This document shows, in pieces, positions 1-9,276 of a stretch of 64,000 bases of DNA. Under the pieces are notes generated by a model that was given only the letters and a program-made list of their open reading frames with translations, was not told where the DNA came from and did no database searches. Where the stretch lies: contig BSWB01000003.1 in assembly GCA_033239125.1 (NCBI GenBank), positions 39,447,001 to 39,511,000 of the forward strand, read 5' to 3'. Source of the DNA: Fagopyrum homotropicum. Its lineage: Eukaryota; Streptophyta; Magnoliopsida; Caryophyllales; Polygonaceae. A program made the translations under genes and the position numbers. Numbering within the stretch: the first letter of the stretch is position 1; each line of letters begins with the position of its first letter.

Positions 1-1540
1 GGAAATAGGTAAAACAAATTTGGGTTCCTAAAGGCATTAGACCACCAAACATGATCGAGCCTGAATATGAACCAAAATATGCCATTTGGTCGACCCAGAA
101 AGGTTGATGTTTGCTGTTTTGCAGGATATCACCAAGGTAAAGGAGCATAAATGGATATTAGATAGTGGTTGCTCAAGACACATGAGTGGAAAAAGTTCAC
201 TGTTCTTAGATTTAAAGAAGCAATCATGTGGAACCATTACGCTTGGTGATAAAGGAAAGTGTGACATTATTGACATTGGTAAAATATGTTATAATTCATC
301 TAACTTTATTGATGATGTATATCTTGTTGATGGTTTGAAGTATAATATGCTTACCATCTCTCAAATATGTGACAAAGGAACAAGGTAATGTTTGATTCAG
401 AAAAATGTGAAGTTCAAGACAAGACGACGGGTGACATTGTGCTTACTGCTTCTAGATGTAACAATGTTTATTCTATGAGTACTAACCAAGTTTTAGGAAC
501 TAAGCTAAAATGTCTCAAGGCCTTGACTGATGATCCAAGGCTTTGGCATAGAAGACTTGGTCACGTAAGCATGCACACAATGTAGAAGTTACTTTCAAAA
601 GATTTGGTACGTGGCTTGCCAAACCTAAACTTCAAGGTAGCTGAACTATGTAAAGCTTGTACACAAGGTAAACAAACTAGAGGTTCATTCAAACCCAAGA
701 AAGTTGTAAGTTCTTCTCGGCCCATTGAAGTTTTACATATGGATCTTTGTGGACCTATGCGTGTCAAATCTCCCAAAGGCAAGCAATACATCCTTGTAAT
801 TGTGGATGATTTTTCTTGTTTCACATGAATATCTTTCTTACGAGAAAAATCTGAAGCATTGTTTGAGTTTTCAAAATTGTGTAAGGAGTTGCAAACTTTG
901 AAAAACCTACCAATCGTTTCTATAAGAAGTGATCATGGTAGAGAATTTGATCAACTAAAGTTTGACTTGTTTTGTGCAAAATATGGTATTTCACATAACT
1001 TTTCAGCTCTTAGAACTCCTCAACAGAATGGGGTTGTGGAACGTAAGAACCGTACCCTTGAGGATATGTCCAGGACTATGCTTTTAGAAAACAGTTTGCC
1101 GAAACGTTTTTGGGCAGAAGCAGTAAACACTGATAATTACATCTTAAATGGATGTTTAATTTGCCCTATTTTAAAAAAGACTCCTTATGAACTATTTAAG
1201 GGTAGAAAACCTAATACTTCATATAAATAAACCCTTTGGATGTACATGCTTTGTTCATAACAATGACAAAGATAATCTTGGGAAATTTGATGCACGTAGT
1301 GATGATGCTATATTCATTGGATAGGCTTCAAATAACAAAGTTTATCGGGTTTATAACAAACATACAAAAATTATTGAGGAAAGTATTCATGTCATATTTG
1401 ATGAAAGCAATGATGGTACTTTGAGTGAAAGTTTTGCAGATCTTAATCTGAATCAATAAGAAGATCACAAATCTGATGAAGAAGAAGATCCAAAAGATCA
1501 AGAAAAGAATATGCAAGAAAAGATTCAAGATACCGGAAAA
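1..1540 (+). pseudogene. Ty1/copia pol fragment: protease, GAG-pre-integrase and integrase
   Basis: This is the middle of a Ty1/copia polyprotein. The protease motif WILDSGCSRHMSG is read near 150-190. The GAG-pre-integrase motif LWHRRLGHVS lies near 540-570. The integrase core follows, with LHMDLCGPM near 735-760, the second acidic site in IRSDHGREF near 920-950 and the third in QQNGVVERKNR near 1020-1050. The copy is dead: there is a frameshift near 388, in-frame stops at 583-585 and 826-828, another frameshift near 1230, and further stops after 1320. RT and RNase H are absent because homology ends near 1540, where chromovirus-like sequence begins. The 5' end lies outside the window. It is on the opposite strand to the copia gag at 38979-42202, so the two are probably separate copies. 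Family assignment is secure; the exact right edge is good to about 15 bp. Confidence 0.9.
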
Positions 1541-1886
1541 GATTTAAGGTTCAGTGGTTTATGAAAAGCTGATAAGGCTACCTAAGATATTGGGGATAGT
1601 AAGAGACGTAACATTTCAAAGACCTATGTAGCGATAGTTGTAACCTCGGGAGTGACGAGTTAGGGCTTGACCTTGTATGTGTGATATTGTTTGACTGCTT
1701 GTTTATTTCTTGATTGAGTGTTTAGTCAGTGATGTGTTCTTTTGGTAACCTTGCTGTGCGGGATACTTAGATGTGGAAACGACGAGACTTTTGTCTAGTG
1801 ATCAAACACACCCATTTGGTGCCTTAAAGGCTGATCAAGATTGTCTTACCCTAAGTTTCGGGACGAAACTTATTTTGAGGGGGATC
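1527..1886 (+). repeat. 3' end of a Tekay-like internal region (left part, split by the outer Athila element)
   Basis: This stretch is nearly identical to 31000-31346 and ends in the same hairpin plus polypurine layout (AAGTTTCG-GGA-CGAAACTT, then TTTTGAGGGGGATC). It carries no readable ORF. The sequence resumes at 24897 after the outer Athila-type insertion, which establishes the pre-insertion order. It looks like the tail of a tandem chromovirus copy fused to the copia relic. Confidence 0.7.
1882..1886. repeat. Target-site duplication, left copy (GGATC)
   Basis: GGATC directly precedes the TGATAGC start of the outer LTR and recurs at 24892-24896 directly after its ...GCGAACA end. The empty site is represented at 31342-31352, where GGATC runs straight into TGATGTAACG. 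Confidence 0.92.
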
Positions 1887-3625
1887 TGATAGCATGAATT
1901 ATAGTCTATATTTTGGGACCTGTTTAGACGTTTTATCTTCAATAATCTGCATGTTTGAATGTATATTATGTGATTATATTGTCATTTCATCTAACTTTGC
2001 GGGAATCGAGGTCTACACCAAGTTTCGTTGTAATCATAGGTAAAATGGAACGTTTTGCATCAAAATGGAGCTAAAGGAGCTAAGGAGTCATAGGAGCTAC
2101 ATTCAGGAGCTTGAGGAAGAATCCAGGAAGCATGGAAATGGATTAAAGATTCACTTTGGACCAGATTTGAGAGATTTCACATTCAGTTGTGACTCACCTC
2201 GGTCAGCTACAGTACCATCTCGACCGAGGTGATCCAGAGGAGCGTCCCGACCGAGGCGAACACCTTGGACGCGGCGATATATATTTTATTCTTGGCTGAG
2301 ATCTTTTATTTTTGGAAGGAAGGATCTTATATTTTTAGACTGGATTTCTGGAAGGAAGATCATATATTTTTAGGGATTTATTTATGAGAGATAGATATAT
2401 TTTATTAGGAAAATATCTTTTCAAGATATTTTATCTTTGGAGGGTAGTTTTCCTATATAAAGGGTTGGATTTTCCACAAGTTCAACCATGCTTATACATG
2501 CTTAGAGCATCCAGCAGTTGGGAAGGATTTTTGGAAGGTTGAAGGAAGGAAGTTGATAGCTTTTATAGCTTTTGTTAAGGGTTTTTGTAAGATTCTCTTA
2601 GATTCCCTTCTTGTTGCTTGTCTTATTGGATTGTGATCCAAGGAACGCTTGTTTGTTTGATAATTGATTCAGTTATTGAAGCCTTTTTCTTAAGGTTTTT
2701 GTGTTCAATTATTCACTTTCTTCCCATATATTTGATTATTGCTTTCATGATGATGAGTGGCTAATTTCTTTGTGTGATTCTAGGGTGATTGGTTGAAGGT
2801 TGTGGGAAAAACAATAATAGAATAATCATAATTCCAGTAGGACCCTGAAAGCTCGAGTCTTTATCCTTAACCCTAGAACATCTCGTTCAGTCGATGAACA
2901 TCTCGGCCGGGGTGGAATTCGTCTAACCGAGGTGACTTATCTGACCCGTAACTGAAAGTTAAGTGTTAGAGTTTGCCAAATCCTATTCTTATTACACCTT
3001 TCCTGGTTCAATGCAAGCTTAGGATGAGACTTACCCGGTAATTCCTTTGTTTGTTTACCCAAGATCATAAGTATAGGTAATAAAGGTTTATCCTTTATTG
3101 GGGTTTGAGTGTGCCTTCATTCCATCTTTGTGAGTTAGCCTAAGACTTACCCGGTAAAGGTTGATTCTATTCCCTTAGGTGGTGTGTTGGTTTGAGGTTA
3201 TAGTTCTTTTCCTTAATTCCTTGAGACTTACCCGGTAATAGGAGTTACATTTTGGGATTAGTGAGTAGTGAGACTTATCCGGTGATCTATTCCACTTTAG
3301 TAACACCTTCCCTTTGCAAAATCTCAGCTTTGTCCGCCTATCTTTAGATCTTGAGTTGGAAACACAACTAGATGCTTTAATCCCTAGAATTGCATATTCC
3401 CTTAATTGACTTTTTATCATCATTGATTGTTTAATCGCTTTTGTGGTTAGTAATTACATAGACTACCTATACTTGCTTAGGTTTCACCTAAGTCCCTGAG
3501 ATCGACACCCCAGAATTTCTTGCTTTTACTACGATTGACCCGTACACTGCGGGTTCGCATCCTTGTTTTTAGCAAACGTCTTGGGTTATAAATTTAAAGC
3601 TTGCACACACCATTTGGAGCGAACA
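1887..3625 (+). repeat. 5' LTR of the outer Athila-type element
   Basis: It begins TGATAGCATG, ends GAGCGAACA and is 1,739 bp long. It matches 23154-24891. It contains CCTCGGTCGAGG-type words at 2195-2260 and 2883-2936. Four copies of a GAGACTTACCCGGTAA repeat lie at about 3025, 3141, 3223 and 3270; the last has one change. A TATA box lies near 2454. Confidence 0.93.
2454..2461 (+). promoter_or_regulatory. TATA box in the outer 5' LTR
   Basis: TATATAAA sits in an otherwise GC-poor part of the LTR and is followed by AGGGTTGGATTTTCCAC. The same arrangement occurs in the inner LTR on the other strand (TATAAAAAGGG with the same downstream sequence), which supports a shared core promoter. The start site is inferred to lie about 25-35 bp downstream. 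Confidence 0.6.
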
Positions 3626-3631
3626 AGTTTT

Positions 3632-3649
3632 TGGCGCCGTTGCCGGGGA
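3632..3649 (+). other. Primer-binding site, tRNA-Asp type (outer)
   Basis: TGGCGCCGTTGCCGGGGA lies 6 bp after the LTR end. It is complementary to the 3' end of plant tRNA-Asp including CCA. Athila-group elements characteristically use this primer. Confidence 0.9.
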
Positions 3650-3753
3650 ACTTATTCTAGACCGAGCCGGTTGCGGTGATCTTTCGGGGCATTTGCCCCT
3701 GTTTCTATTAACCACTCTACTTGAGTGACTTTCGCAGGTTCTTTTTCTTAGGT

Positions 3754-3865
3754 TTATGCGAAGAACCCGTGTTGGGAAGGAAATCGTTCCTTACGATCCC
3801 GAACCAGAAAAGACATACAAAAGACGCTTGAAAGAAGCGAAGATGGCCAATCAAGATAATCGCGA
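3754..3865 (+). pseudogene. gag, N-terminal piece (outer), cut by the inner element
   Basis: Translation starts at an ATG giving MRRTRVGKEIVPYDPEPEK and continues through a basic, helical stretch to codon 37. It stops at the CGCGA target site of the inner element. The same N-terminus occurs in the inner gag (ATG at 13383), which supports this start. The gene continues at 15268. Confidence 0.85.
3861..3865. repeat. Target-site duplication of the inner element, left copy (CGCGA)
   Basis: CGCGA precedes the TGTTCGCTCC end of the inner element and recurs at 15263-15267. One copy restores the alignment of the outer gag with its relatives. Confidence 0.92.
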
Positions 3866-5616
3866 TGTTCGCTCCAAACGGTGTGTGCAAGCTTTAAATT
3901 TATAACCCTAGACTTAAGCTTAAAACAAGGATGCGAACCCGCAGTGTACGGGTCAATCGTAGTAAAAGCAAGAAAATTCCAGGGGTCGATCACAGGGACT
4001 CGGTGAAACAGAGTCAATACGGTGTGCTAATGTTAATACTAACCACAAGAGCGATTTAACACAATCAAAGATGAATAAGATGTCAAATAAAGCAAACATG
4101 CAATTCTAGGGATTAAAGCATCTAGTTGTGGTTCCAACTCAAGATCTGTAGATAAGCGGACAAAGCTGAGATTTTTGCGTGGGGAAGGTGTTTCTAAAGT
4201 GGAGTAGATCACCGGGTAAGTCTCACTACACACTAATCCTAAACCGTAACTCCTATTACCGGGTAAGTCTCAAGGAATCAAGATAAAGAACTATAACCTC
4301 AAACTAACATACCATCTAAGGGAATAGAATCAACCTTTACCGGGTAAGTCTCAGGCTAACTCACAAAGATGGGATGGAAGCACACTCAAACCCCAATAAA
4401 GGCTAAACCTTTATTACCTACACTTATGATCGTTGGTATACAAACTAAGGAATTACCGGGTAAGTCTCATCCTAAGCTTGCATTGAACCAGGAAAGGTGT
4501 AATAAGAATAGGATTTGGCAAACTCCAACACTTAACTCTCAGTTTAAGGTCGGATAAGTCACCTCGGTCAGCCAGTTTCCACCCCGGCCGAGGTGTTCAT
4601 CGACTGAACGAGATGCTTAGGGTTAAGGTTAAAGACTCGAACTTTCAGGATCCTATTGGAATCTAAGATTATTCTATCATCGTTTTTCCCACAACCTTCA
4701 GCCAATCACCCTAGAATCACACAAGGAAATTAGCCACTCATCATCATAATGAAAGTATTAAAATATAAGGGAAGAAGGTGAATATTTGAACAAAGAAGAA
4801 TTTAACGAAAAGACTTCAATAACTGAATCAAATATCACAAACAAGCGTTCCTTGGATGATAATCCAAATAGACAAGACAACAATTGAGGGATTTGAAGAC
4901 AATCTTACAAAACCCTTCAAAAAGCTATAAAAGCTATGGACTTCTATCTTCCTTCAACCTTCAAAAAGGTTCTTCGAAGACTCCCAAATTGGAGTAGGCT
5001 GCTGCGTGATGTTTCAGCTGTAGGCGGGTTCTTGCGCTGATAGCGGATGTCGGATTTGTGGAAAATCCAACCCTTTTTATAGGAAAATAACCCTCCAAAG
5101 ATAATAAATCTTAAGAAGATATTATCCCATAAATATAGGTAAAATATATGATTCTGCATATCTCCTTCCTTCCAGAAGCCAAGCCCAAAAATATAAGATC
5201 ACCTTCCAAAGATAAAAGATCTCAGCCAAGAATAAAATATTCTCGCCGCGTCCTAGGTGTTCGCCTCGGTCGAGTCGGCGTCTCTGGATCACCTCGGTCG
5301 AGGTGAATCTGTAGTCAACCGAGGTGAATCTCAACTGGATGTGAAATCTCTCAAAACTGGTCCAAAGTAAATCTTTAATTCATGGCTGTGCTTCCTGGAT
5401 GTAGCTCCAAATGACTCATGACTCCTTTTTGCTCCTTTTTTGATGCAAAACGTACCATATTGCCTGCAATTACAACGAAACTAGGTGTAGACCTCGATTC
5501 TCGCAAAGGTAGATGAAATGGTAGTAAAATCACATAATGTACATACAAACATGCAGATTATGAAAGATAAAACGTCCAAACAAACTCCAAAATATAGACT
5601 ATAATTCATGCTATCA
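3866..5616 (-). repeat. 3' LTR of the inner element
   Basis: On the plus strand it runs from TGTTCGCTCC to TTCATGCTATCA and is 1,751 bp long. It carries the palindromic words at 4560-4612 and 5262-5326 (exact 12-mer at 5292-5303). Four CCGGGTAAGTCTC repeats start at about 4211, 4257, 4338 and 4454. A reverse-strand TATA box lies at 5071-5081. Confidence 0.94.
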
Positions 5617-5656
5617 AAATACCCCATACTTAGCCCTTGCTTGTCCCTAAGCAAGT
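5617..5656 (-). other. Polypurine tract region of the inner element
   Basis: Read on the minus strand, TTGTCCC-type sequence is followed by CTAAGTATGGGGTATTT directly at the LTR edge. The purine run AAGTATGGGG is the likely plus-strand primer. The same sequence borders the outer and right LTRs. Confidence 0.75.
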
Positions 5657-6100
5657 TCCTCATATAGAAAATAAGATAGAATGGATTATAAGTCAAGGAA
5701 ATCAATGAAAAAGCCTCTCAAAAACATTTTATGGTGTGCAACAATCATAGATCACTCTAAGAGAATACTTCCTGGAATTAAAAACTCAATATGCTCAAAA
5801 CATTTTATAAATATAGAAAAGTTGTTCATCTTTGCATAAAATCATAGAATGCATAATAAATCATAATTATCAAAATCAATCATGTATAATCTAGTTTAAA
5901 CCGCTAAGTCTATCAACAAGCTCAAGGTCTCAAGGGCTTCCCAAAAGAAAAGGTTAAGAAACGTGTAGGGTAGGGATGTATGTAAGGTAATGTGGTGCTA
6001 GAATCCGGGAATAGGATGAACTTTACTTTCACTTTGACTTGCAACATCTTCCACCAATAAGCTTTGCTTATTTCGCACTTTTTCTTTTACTTTACTTTTT

Positions 6101-6302
6101 GGGATGCATGGACAGAGGTGCACAATAACCGAAGCCTAGGAAATCTGCAATCATCAATTTCTTGAGATGCATCAAACCCTTGATGCACATACCATGACCC
6201 GTTAGGAATATCGCTCAATCCGACTTTGGCAAGACACAAACACCCGGCTATGTGAATGGTGCCGAGTTACTCATCTTCATGATTGACTTCCCCAAACCTA
6301 TA
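6101..6302 (-). ncRNA. Conserved noncoding block in the 3' untranslated region (inner)
   Basis: About 200 bp lies between ORF-1 and the 3' LTR, and a core of about 110 bp is almost identical in the outer element (22482-22682) and the right element (53085-53282). It has no shared ORF. A hairpin is formed by ACTCGGC (6261-6267, minus-strand reading) and GCCGGGT (6242-6248) around a 12-nt loop. It is likely a cis-acting RNA or DNA element of the transposon. Function is unknown, and calling it RNA is an inference. Confidence 0.6.
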
Positions 6303-6707
6303 ATTGCTTTCTAAGGCTTTCACTTCCAGCCCATTTCTCAACTTTAACTTGCTTTCACCACTTGCTTGCTTCCTAATTCCCGGATAGGTAAAGGGAGGCA
6401 AAATGTATATGAGGGGTTAAGCATGATCAAGAAGAAGAAGAGGAAAAGAGTGAATTGCCTTGATCTTTCCAAGAAGAGAGTGAGAGAACTTATCCTGCGG
6501 TGTCAACCTTCAAATTCAACATAATTTGGATAAAAACAAAGTATTAAACATGCCAATAATTTCAAACAAAGCATTTAGCAACTTAAACATATTATAAAAC
6601 CTTTCAAACACATAAAGAATTTAAAACCAGTAGGTAAACAAAATCTTCACTGAGGTCATATCCAGATAAGTAGTACAAAAATCGTTTTCGAAAACTCTCA
6701 GTTAACC

Positions 6708-6780
6708 CACCTCGGTCGAGGTGTTCTTGGTTCAACCGAGGTGAAACACCTCGTTCGGCCAGAACTGCCCCGGTCGAGGT
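6708..6780. repeat. Palindromic word cluster A, downstream of inner ORF-1
   Basis: An exact CCTCGGTCGAGG lies at 6710-6721. It is followed by the half-site ACCGAGGTG and two imperfect copies (CCTCGTTCGGCC and CCCGGTCGAGG). The outer element has the equivalent cluster at 22001-22072. Confidence 0.8.
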
Positions 6781-6973
6781 CAAATTTTTTTTTTTTAAAA
6801 CCAGTTTTCTTTCAGTTTCGACGTTTTTCTCAATCAAATAACCTGTAAGTATGCATGCAATCTCAGATAAACATATAAATGCAGAAGTGAAGCATAAATA
6901 TAAATATCCGGTCAATAAAATACATCAAAAGTGTCGAATACATCAAAGGTAGCCACATAGTCAAATAACAAAC

Positions 6974-7005
6974 ACCCCATACTTGAGACACACTGTCCCA
7001 GTGGG
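6974..7005 (-). other. Second PPT-like block after ORF-1 (inner)
   Basis: On the minus strand it reads CCCACTGGGACAGTGTGTCT and then CAAGTATGGGGTG. It combines a short GGGACA...TGTCYC inverted repeat with the same AAGTATGGGG purine run found at the 3' LTR edge. Counterparts are at 21812-21838, 53829-53860 and, more decayed, 46590-46620. It could be an internal plus-strand primer site. Confidence 0.5.
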
Positions 7006-7087
7006 TATAATAAAAATCTAAAACAGGAGAACTCACCGGATAAGGGCCGAACTGCGTAAAAATATAATAAAGAAACCCTGCAGCTCC

Positions 7088-8527
7088 TCAGTAGTCCTGA
7101 TCCGGCGGTGGTGGTGGTATGTAGGGGAACTGAGTCGGATCATAGGGATGGCCCATGATACGCTCAAACTGTAGCTGAGCCATCATGTGCTGATGATGCT
7201 GACGCTCCTGCATCTCGCGGATATCCAGCGAAAGTGCAGCATATGAGTCGATAACCTGATCCGTCAGGTCATCGATCCGTCGGTGTGCAACTCTGTCCCT
7301 CACTCCACGCCTCCTGCGTCCAGCAGGTCTGACTGGAGACGTCGCGGCTGGCGCCGGCTCAGTGTCCTCCTCATCATCTAAATCAATAATAGGTGGTGCG
7401 CTCGTCCCAGCTGTATCTGTACCTGTGTCCATCGGGACGCCACCTCCTCTCTTATCCACTGTCTCATCATCGTCGTCATCCTCATCCTCAGCCTCCTCCG
7501 CAGCTGCAGCAGGGGCAGCTGCTGCCTCTCTGTGATCCTCTATTAGTGTATCCCAAGCAGTCTGCCAGAAATGCGGATCAAAGACTGTGAACTGCGCAGA
7601 CCAGCGGATACCCTGAGGTGCAGTCCGCTCCCAAGGCATGGCGACGTATGGAGTGGTCAAACCACGGGGAACTAGAATCCTCCGTGTGATCATCTCCTGC
7701 AATCCCAGCGGCTTCGGAGCCGCCGCCAACGTGCAAACGCTGAGGTCCATCCCGTGGTAAGTAGTGATGTGGGTGACTAGACCTCCACAGCAAATATCTC
7801 CCTTCGCCTTGGCCTTGATCCTATGCAGATCCTCTGCTAGGAGCAAGCCAAAGTCTGGGAAGCCTCCTGTAACCATGCAATAGAGGCTGAAGAGCTCACC
7901 CTGTCTGATCTTCTGGGGCGTCTCCGTACGCGCCAGAAGTGTCTCACTGAAGATCCTGTGGGCAAGTCTGAAGGCTGGGTGAAAGATGACCTTCTCCCTG
8001 GAATCTCCAGGGCGCCATCTGTCTGCGTGTGTAGTAATGTGGGCTATCTGTCCCCAGAACTCCCTAGCTACGGATCGGGAGGGGAAGTCTACAACAGTGG
8101 GGTCAGGAAAGCCAAAGATCTCTCTCCAAATCTCTAAAGGAACTATGAAGTTCCGGCTCATCAACCGGTACTTCACAGACCGCTCTGTGGGAAGGTAGGA
8201 GAAGGAGCTAACAAACTCGAGTGTCGGCTCTAAGTAGGCTGGGGCTCGGATCTCAGTGAACTGATCTAGCCCCACTGTAGCAATCATCCTCCTAAGGTCA
8301 GCATCTAACCCTAGGCAGTCAAAAGCTGACACATCCAGAAATCGTGGTGCGATGACTGGACGGCCAGCTATCCTCTCATAGTCTACCCGACATCTCTCGT
8401 GGATGGCCGGGCGGTAGGGACGGGATGCGGAAGGAGAAGGGGAAGGGGAGGATCTATCTCTAAGAGCCAAACGGCGATCTGAACTCATCTTCAAACACAC
8501 TGTCAGACTACCTCGGTCGACTGACAA
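7088..8527 (-). CDS. Athila ORF-1-like protein, 479 codons, intact
   Basis: The uninterrupted frame lies between pol and the 3' LTR, the env position. The N-terminus is Ser/Pro/Arg-rich. A globular core of about 300 residues contains RFLDVSAFD, FTEIRAPAYLEPTLEFVSSF, REIFGFP, FHPAFRLAHRIFSETLLART and PYVAMPWE. An acidic run (EDEDDDDDE), a basic patch (GRRRRGVRDR) and a helical C-terminus with a proline tail (PPPPPD) follow. The core pattern resembles the Arabidopsis ATHILA ORF-1 family. I see no signal peptide or membrane segment, so this is not an obvious envelope protein. Its function is unknown; the basic patch would fit nuclear import or nucleic-acid binding. It is intact although gag has stops. 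Starts at codon 1 (MSVDRG) or at MSSDRR (codon 15) are both possible; the outer homologue starts like the latter. Confidence 0.85.
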   Translation of the reverse strand: MSVDRGSLTVCLKMSSDRRLALRDRSSPSPSPSASRPYRPAIHERCRVDYERIAGRPVIAPRFLDVSAFDCLGLDADLRRMIATVGLDQFTEIRAPAYLEPTLEFVSSFSYLPTERSVKYRLMSRNFIVPLEIWREIFGFPDPTVVDFPSRSVAREFWGQIAHITTHADRWRPGDSREKVIFHPAFRLAHRIFSETLLARTETPQKIRQGELFSLYCMVTGGFPDFGLLLAEDLHRIKAKAKGDICCGGLVTHITTYHGMDLSVCTLAAAPKPLGLQEMITRRILVPRGLTTPYVAMPWERTAPQGIRWSAQFTVFDPHFWQTAWDTLIEDHREAAAAPAAAAEEAEDEDDDDDETVDKRGGGVPMDTGTDTAGTSAPPIIDLDDEEDTEPAPAATSPVRPAGRRRRGVRDRVAHRRIDDLTDQVIDSYAALSLDIREMQERQHHQHMMAQLQFERIMGHPYDPTQFPYIPPPPPDQDY

Positions 8528-8575
8528 ATACCAAGAATCACCTCGACCGAGGTGCAGAACGACTGGACCGAGGCG
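8511..8575. repeat. Palindromic word cluster A at the start of inner ORF-1
   Basis: Copies: CCTCGGTCGACT, an exact CCTCGACCGAGG at 8541-8552, and the half-site GGACCGAGGCG. The outer element has an exact copy at the same place (20316-20327), and the right element has its own word there (55539-55550). Confidence 0.8.
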
Positions 8576-9217
8576 AAGACAGTCGCGAATTCAACTCTCT
8601 GATTTTCAGTTCTTTTCCCCCAAAAATCACTACTGATGCTTCCTAAGGGGTACTTAAAGGTTTCCTCAACAGAATCAAGGGCAACCAAAGCCCAAATTGC
8701 AGTAAACGAGCGAGTTAGGGTTTTCGAACGTTTTTACCTCGTTTCGGTCGAAACGCTCAAATTCCTTGCAGATCTGTAGTTGCAATCGGATCCTCTACTC
8801 TTTAATCGCGGTTTGGAAGCAGAAATCTTCGAAAACGAGCGAGAAACGAAGGAGGCGAGGTGGATCTGTCGCCGCGGTCGAGGAGGGTAAATAAAAAGTG
8901 AAAAGTAAAATTTTTCCCTATTTATACCGTTCCTGGATCTGCTGTCACCTCGGTCGAGATGGTCTCGACTGGCCCGAGGTGGTATGGACCGAGGCGGTTC
9001 TGCAGAAACCCTAGTCGCCTCGGTTGCTTCAAGAATCAACTCGGTCGAGGTGCTCTGACAGTGACCGAGGTGCTTCTGTCTTCTCAGAATCTCGAACTTC
9101 TGTCCTTCCAGATGTGTTTCTTCCTGTTGTCTGTCCAGAACGCCAAAAACAAAGCAAAGCAAAGCAAAAACAAAAACTATCTAAGCTAGACTAGAAAACG
9201 GGAAAGAAGAGCAATAC
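8576..9217 (-). other. Leader between pol and ORF-1 (inner), with word cluster 8946-9072
   Basis: No conserved gene is seen here. The part near 8600-8900 corresponds to 19960-20310 of the outer element. The 8946-9072 stretch holds about six imperfect copies or half-sites of the CCTCGGTCGAGG word, the densest cluster in the element. This region would form the 5' leader of any separate ORF-1 transcript. Confidence 0.6.
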
Positions 9218-9236
9218 CTTGGGTTGCCTCCCAAGA
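9218..9236 (-). ncRNA. Conserved stem-loop just after the pol stop (inner)
   Basis: On the minus strand, CTTGGG-AGGCAA-CCCAAG forms a 6-bp stem, inside a longer conserved stretch from AGCGCTT to GTATTGC. It begins 40 nt after the pol stop; in the other two Athila-type elements the distance is 41 and 42 nt. It is likely a cis-acting RNA signal for the pol/ORF-1 junction. Confidence 0.65.
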
Positions 9237-9276
9237 AGCGCTTGATTTAAGGTCGCTAGCTGGACCATTATGCGTT

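Noticed and set aside
3632..3649. tRNA-Asp gene suggested by the 18-base match
   Set aside because: Only the 3' end complement is present, as expected for a primer-binding site; no cloverleaf surrounds it.
4039..5705. Several frames of 60-75 codons repeated at 13685-15474
   Set aside because: They are LTR sequence present twice because the LTR is duplicated; no codon constraint or homology is evident.
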